Of a DNA stretch of 64,000 bases, positions 58,783-64,000 are shown one piece after another (position 1 is the stretch's first letter; each line of letters starts with the position of its first letter). The DNA lies in contig SNVD02011028.1 in the NCBI GenBank assembly GCA_013180625.2, forward strand, positions 62,001-126,000, in the 5' to 3' direction. Source of the DNA: Boswellia sacra. Its lineage: Eukaryota > Streptophyta > Magnoliopsida > Sapindales > Burseraceae. The notes below the pieces were generated by a model. It was not told where the DNA came from and searched no databases. It saw only the letters and a program-made list of their open reading frames with translations. The position numbers and the translations under genes were made by a program.

Positions 58783-61501
58783 GTAGTCATCGAGGTCAAG
58801 GCTCAGTGGGTTGCGGCTCAGGCTGCTCTAGATGAGAATCCCTTTTTAACAGAATGTATTTCGGCTGAGAGGGTTTTTACTAAACAATATTCACAATTTT
58901 TGCAGAGACGAGGAGGCTTTCTTTCGACAGAGGTCAAGGATCCAATGGCTTTCTTTGGGGGATCAGAATACCAAATTCTTTCATAAGTCATTGATCCATA
59001 GACAGGTCAGGAATCGGATTCATCAACTTGAGGATGAGGATGAGGATGGCACCGTCTTTACAGATCAAGGCGAATTAGGACATCTGGTTGTGAGGTATTT
59101 TCAGAAGCTGCTTACAGCTCCTTCTAGACTTTCTATTGAAGATGCTTCTCGGTTTTTCTCTAGAAAAGTTTCTGAGGAGATGTTACCTTCTTTGGCATGC
59201 CCTATTACTGATGATGAGATTAGGTCGGCTTTATTTTTGATTCCTGATGATAAAGCCTCAGGACCGGATGGCTATACCTCTCTATTCTTTAAGAGGGCTT
59301 GGGATATTATTAGTATGGAGTTTAAGGCTGTTATACGCTACTTCTTCACGACTTGCCAGATGCCTAAATGTGTTAATGCCACTAGAATTACCTTGGTCCC
59401 TAAGGTTGAGAGTCCGAGGACTATGAGTGATTTTCGACCAATCTCTTGTTGTAATGTGCTCTATAAGTATATCTCCAAATTGATCGTGAATCGGTTCAAA
59501 GCGGTCTTACCTGATGTGATTGGGAGTTCACAGTCTGCTTTTGTCCTCGATCGAAGAATTTCTGATGCTATTCTATTAACTCAAGAGTTGATGCATAATT
59601 ATCATCTTGGGCACTCGCCTCCTCGATGTGCTTTAAAGGTGGATATTCGCAAAGCTTTTGATACTGTCAGCTGGGATTTCATCCTTTTGGGTTTAAGAAC
59701 GACAGGTATTCCAGAGTGTATGGTTTGCTGGATTGCGACATGTTCCTCTGCATATTTCTCGGTTGCTTTAAATTGAGAGCTTCGCGTGTTCTTCTCCACA
59801 TCCAGAGGAGTTCGGTAGGGTGATCCTTTATCGTCATACCTTTTTGTGCTGGCCATGGAGGGTTTGAGTGGTATTCTTCGAGAGGCTACTCGGAGGCCTG
59901 GTTTTCGATATCATTGGAGATGTCAGCAGGTTTTTCTCACTCATCTTTGTTTTGCAGATGATCTAATGGTTTTTTGTAGGGCAGATATGGGCTCTGTTAG
60001 TGTGGTCTGTGCTGCATTACAGAAGTTTACAGAGCTCTCTGGTTTAGTTACGAATTTGGCCAGAAGTCATGTCTTCTTCTCTGGAGTCAATGATGAGGAC
60101 CGAACTGCTTTGGAGGCCATCTTGGATTTTCAGGTGGGGAGTCTGCCGGTCAGATATCTAGGAGTACCTCTAATCAGTACCAGATTGCGCCTCTCAGATT
60201 GTGCTTCATTGATAGAACGGATTTTGTCGAGGATCAGGTTATGGACATCTACTATGCTGACTTATGTTGGCTGACTTCAATTGATCAAGTCGGTACTCTT
60301 TTCCATCCAGGTCTATTGGTCCTCCATGTTCACTCTACCTGCATCTGTGGTACGGAAGATCGAGGATATTATGGCTGCTTTCCTTTGGAAAGGGATCTCT
60401 TTGTTTCATTCTGGGGCCAAAGTAGCTTGGAATTCGGTTTGCTATTCGTTGAAACAAGGTGGATTGGGAATTAAGTGAGTCAAGGAGTGGAATCGTGCAG
60501 CTATTCTGAAACATGTTTGGAGACTTCTTTCTAACCAATCCTCCACTTGGTCTTCTTGGGTTCATAAGGTACTCTTTCGGGGTCGCTCATTTTGGCAGAT
60601 TCAGGTCACTTCTGGAGCCTCCTAGTCTTAGACGAAGATTTTGCATAGTCGGGCTTGGTATAAAGGTAAATTTGTCTCTTGTATTGGAGATGGCCGTGAT
60701 ACCTCTCTTTGACAGGATTACTGGCTGCCACAGGGGCATCTGTGTGATTTGTTACCGTTCAGGACTCTTACATCCACAGGTCTTCCTTCAAATGCTAGGG
60801 TCTTAAACGTTATTCAGAATAGGGACTGGGCTTTTCCTGATGGAGGTCCAGCCCTTAGGTTGATTTGGGACTTAGTCAGCATCCGGCCTATGATGGGGGC
60901 TCCTGATCATGTTGTTTGGAAGGACCATACCTCCGGTATTTTCTCTATTGACTCCGCATGGGAATTGTTACGGAGTAGGCATCCAGTGAACACTCTTTAT
61001 CATCTTCTCTGGTTCCCTGGCCATGTCCCAAGACACACTTTTATTCTTTGGCTTGCCTCTTTGGGTCGGCTTCGCATTATGGATCGACTACAACGTCATG
61101 GTATTTTATCCTCTTCAGGCTGTGTTCTCTGTGTTTCAGCAAATGAGACCCATGACCATCTTTTCTTTAGCTGTCCTTTCACATCTTCTGTTTGGGGGGA
61201 GATTTCAGCTAAGACTCTCGTTGTTTGGCCATCCTTTTGTTGGACCTCCTTGCTCCAATGGGCTTCTCTGCATCTCCAGGGCAAAAAGAATTTCGGACAT
61301 ATCCTTGCACGTTTGGTCTTTTCTGTAACGGTTTATTCTCTTTGGTATGAAAGGAATAATCGTATGTATCAACAGCGACGTCAAACCTATCGTCAGATGA
61401 CTGATGAGATTTTTGACTTTGTTCGTTCCCGACTTCTAGCCTTGGAGGTCAAGTATGCGATCACTCCTCAGCTTCGTGCCATATGGGGTCTGCATAATTA
61501 A
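58783..61501 (+). pseudogene. LINE ORF2 (reverse transcriptase, zf-RVT), broken
   Basis: The domain order is preserved across several frames. An RT N-terminal segment (LGDQNTKFFHKS ... near 58955) is followed by DDKASGPDGY, the fingers region SDFRPISCCNVLYKYISKLI, and palm LKVDIRKAFDTVSWDF (catalytic Asp, near 59640). A stop at 59774 follows. Then come LCFADDLMVF (Ala-Asp-Asp catalytic pair, near 59955) and VRYLGVPL. Frame breaks occur near 60272, 60475 and 60625. A 250-codon open stretch (60749-61501) ends the protein with the zf-RVT pattern (CVLC...ETHDHLFFSC). The catalytic motifs survive but the ORF cannot be translated whole. Confidence 0.85.
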
Positions 61502-61747
61502 CTTTGTTCTTGGACTTTGTTTTGCTATTGTTAGTTTAGTTGTTGTTGGTTTGGGCCTGTGCGCCTTTTTTAATGTTTGATTAGGCCTTTGGCTCTCTTG
61601 TTTAGGTTGTTTTGTTTTGAGCCCTTGGGCATTAGTTTTTCCTATTTGGAATTGTGAGTACTAGGTACTCTTCTTGGGGTATGCCCCTCGTATATTGTAC
61701 ATTCACTTTTTCTTTTATGTGAATAGTAACTTTTTCCCAAAAAAAAT
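58783..61747 (+). mobile_element. 5'-truncated L1-type LINE
   Basis: Lacks ORF1 and the endonuclease but has RT, the L1 C-terminal region and a zf-RVT domain, then a roughly 240-bp 3' UTR ending in A8. A/T-rich sequences on both sides (AAAAAAATTTTCA left, AAAAAAAATTTCA right) may be the target duplication. Truncation at the 5' end is typical of target-primed reverse transcription. Confidence 0.82.
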
Positions 61748-62393
61748 TTCAAGTTAGTACTAAATATGTTAAAAATTCTGCATATTGGCTCCTTTAGGCA
61801 AAAAAAGACAAAATATAATTTAATTCTATTATAAATAAGTGGTGAATCTCCATATAAATCTTCTAAATTTCTCTATTCACAGAGAAATATATGATTAATG
61901 AACTATTAATTGCCTCATTTATTATTAATATTATATTATCTTTTGTTCATTTATTTCTTTTATTGTTATTCTTCTTCATTCTTAAGTAAAACTATTTTTT
62001 TAAGACTTTCTTTTCTTGAATTCATAAAAATTTTAGTTACAAAAGGAAAATCTCTTTTTTTAATTTTTTTTCTTTATTTTTTTTATCATGACTTATACTT
62101 TTCAATATATAAATTATGTGAAATGTCTACTATATTTTAAGATTATTGTTTTTTTTAATCTTTTTTTTCATATATGTTATTTAAGTAACATATTTATTCA
62201 TTTTTTTCTTGATTTAGATTAATCGACACACATACATATATTATTGCCTCTTTTTCAAAATGTATAAGAGTTCATATTTGATCAATATTAATAACCTTAA
62301 AAATTAATCAATTAAAATATTTCTCATATTTAGAATTTATAATATAATTTAATATTTCGGCCCTCAAAAATCAAAATCATTGGTCCACCACTG

Positions 62394-64000
62394 AAAAAAA
62401 AACTTTCTCCCTTCTATTTAATTTTTTAATTATAATATAAAATAAAAGTTTGCAAGTTGGAGCTATGTTAACTATTCATGAGAATTTAGAAGAGTTGTTC
62501 GTGGGCTGGGCAAACCTTAGAGTTCGTGAAAACAGTTTAGAAAAGGTGGCATATAAAAGAAACTATGATCTGCAAGATTTTTAAAACTTTAAAAACAAGG
62601 GTGTGATTTTTTTTTTTAACAAAATTTAGGGTTTATCGCAAATCCTTTTTCCATGGTTTTGAGAATAAGATATGCTTATCAAATTAGATTTATTGTTCAA
62701 GAGTTTAGAATAGTATTTTTATAAATTAAAGTTATAAATTATTTAAGAGAATTAGGATTTACAGCAAAATAAAAAATTTGGTTGTATTCATAATTTGTAT
62801 ACTCTTTAATAATTTTATTTTAAGATGAAATTGTCCAAAAACAATAAAAATAAAAATAGGAGTTCAAGAATTAAAAAGTAGTGGGTTAAACAGAGCTACT
62901 CTAATTTTATTGTTTTATTATAGTCTAAGTTCATGTACTTTGAAGCCCAAATATTTTATTTTAGATTTAGTCCAGATTTTTAAGCTTATATGTTTTATTT
63001 GAAAATTTTTAAAGATTATGGATCAGCAGAGTTGAACCCAAATCAAATGCAAATGACAACCACAAGCCACACGACCCAAGTGCTTTTGCTGATTAACTTG
63101 CATAGATGATACTACATAATCCATATATTTCATAAAAAAAAAAAAAAAAAAAAACTAGAGAAATTTGAGGATTTTGCCGAGGGAGAGTGTCTTAGACTAG
63201 CACCCGGAAAACCCCAGGGACAGGGAAAACTTTTTCATCTCAATGTGGGTGCAGAAACACCAAACTCGTGTCCGCATTCGAATTTTACAATCCCTAATTT
63301 TGACAAACTTACTTTTAGTTGGTTTGTTTACGCCATGGTGATGGTCCAAGGTTGTGGAATAAAATTATTTTATTTATGAGAAAGAGGCAAAAGATCCTCT
63401 CTCCATTTAAAATTTCTCTTATAAGTATAAACATGTATTGAAGAATTTCAAAATTAGGCCAATAAAGTGTGAGCAAAATTTGTCCACTTATAAAAGCAAT
63501 AGACTAAATGATGACATGATTGTGTTGATAAGATGATAATAGATTATATGACTAATCGTGATTAATTTAAATTTAAACCTCATAGTTATCTTCATTTGAC
63601 TTGATTTTATTCTATCTAAAATTTATGCAATTTAATTTGTTTTGCTATTACATTATACGGGTAGTCATTGTTTGAGCAAAATTTCACTCTTAAAAAAAAA
63701 AAAAAAATCCTACCAAACATAAGAGATTTCCACGTCTTATAACTACGAGATATAAATGTTGCATTGAAAATGAGGATGGGTTGCTGACTTAATCACTTCA
63801 ATAAATAAATCAATATAATGTATATCTTACTCTATGCCCTTGTTTGTACTTATGCACAGTTTTAATTTCTTAAAAAGTGGACCCACACTGGATCATCTCC
63901 TATTTTAGAGACGTAGGCATACCCATGTCTAATTCGGCAAAGCCATGACCATTCTTAGCTTGTTTTGCTCTTCAATTCTATGATTAGAAGAGTCCGATAT
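62394..64000. other. AT-rich sequence without recognised gene
   Basis: No supported ORF or structured RNA. It contains a 21-base poly(A) run at 63134-63154 and another A-run near 63693. Confidence 0.5.
63134..63154. repeat. Poly(A) tract, 21 bases
   Basis: Uninterrupted A21. No element with a defined 3' end could be assigned to it. Confidence 0.85.

Larger units (their letters stand above)
58696..62393. mobile_element. Possible hAT-like element containing a LINE
   Basis: The left end CAGTGGTGAACC and right end GGTCCACCACTG are inverted complements with one mismatch, the form of many plant hAT ends. Without the LINE the element would be about 0.7 kb and non-coding. Flanking octamers are both A-rich (ATGAAAAG and AAAAAAAA) but do not match well, so the target duplication is unproven. 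Confidence 0.45.

Noticed and set aside
63000..63110. Possible tRNA-like segment
   Set aside because: No paired acceptor and T arms with a proper TTC loop could be made out.

Overview
This is nuclear DNA from a flowering plant, almost certainly a eudicot. It is AT-rich, has intron-containing plant genes (a neprosin/DUF239 protein and a BOU-type mitochondrial carrier), and is crowded with nested plant transposons: Copia, LTR-only insertions, L1-type LINE, MULE, CACTA and hAT-like pieces. I see no bacterial operon structure, no CRISPR array, and no tRNA or rRNA gene. The species cannot be named from the sequence alone.

Left part (1-23 kb): no convincing host gene. A putative gypsy-type solo LTR lies at 1618-5323. 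A tandem duplication of about 3.85 kb follows (unit 1 7086-17040, unit 2 17041-22965). Unit 1 was later split by a 6.1-kb internally deleted Sirevirus-like Copia element (8881-14978, target duplication CATTG). Unit 2 was split by a 2.06-kb solo LTR (20328-22390, target duplication TAATT). Each unit serves as the empty site for the insertion in the other. Both carry the same fragment of a CACTA transposon end, rich in palindromic subterminal repeats.

Middle (23-42 kb): a 182-bp MULE-type MITE with a 9-bp target duplication, and a 776-bp solo LTR. Next is a two-exon BOU-like (carnitine/acylcarnitine carrier family) gene on the minus strand, with one frameshift and no ATG at its usual start. Beyond it lies a decayed MULE transposase gene (30214-41487, minus), cut in two by a near-complete 8.7-kb Sirevirus-like Copia element (31491-40162, target duplication CTTAT). 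The two Sirevirus-like copies are close relatives; the first is a gag-retaining deletion derivative of the second type.

Right part (42-64 kb): a long inverted repeat of about 0.6 kb, then an apparently intact seven-exon neprosin-domain gene (44291-47054, minus) with a tandem-duplicated upstream region. A recent 5.4-kb Tork/Tnt1-like Copia element follows (48484-53885, target duplication TATAT), whose reading frame is broken only by single-base indels. Then come an N-terminal fragment of a CEPR1/XIP1-like LRR receptor kinase pseudogene, a truncated Copia element with an unusual 198-bp LTR, and a 5'-truncated L1-type LINE that appears to sit inside a hAT-like element.

The only likely functional host gene is the neprosin-family gene. 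The carrier gene is either damaged or mis-sequenced. Everything else is transposon, relic or unassigned AT-rich sequence. I found no convincing new multi-gene system. The most interesting items are the reconstructable insertion history, the neprosin copy with atypical residues at two conserved glutamate positions, the long inverted repeat, and the Copia LTR built around its own inverted repeat.
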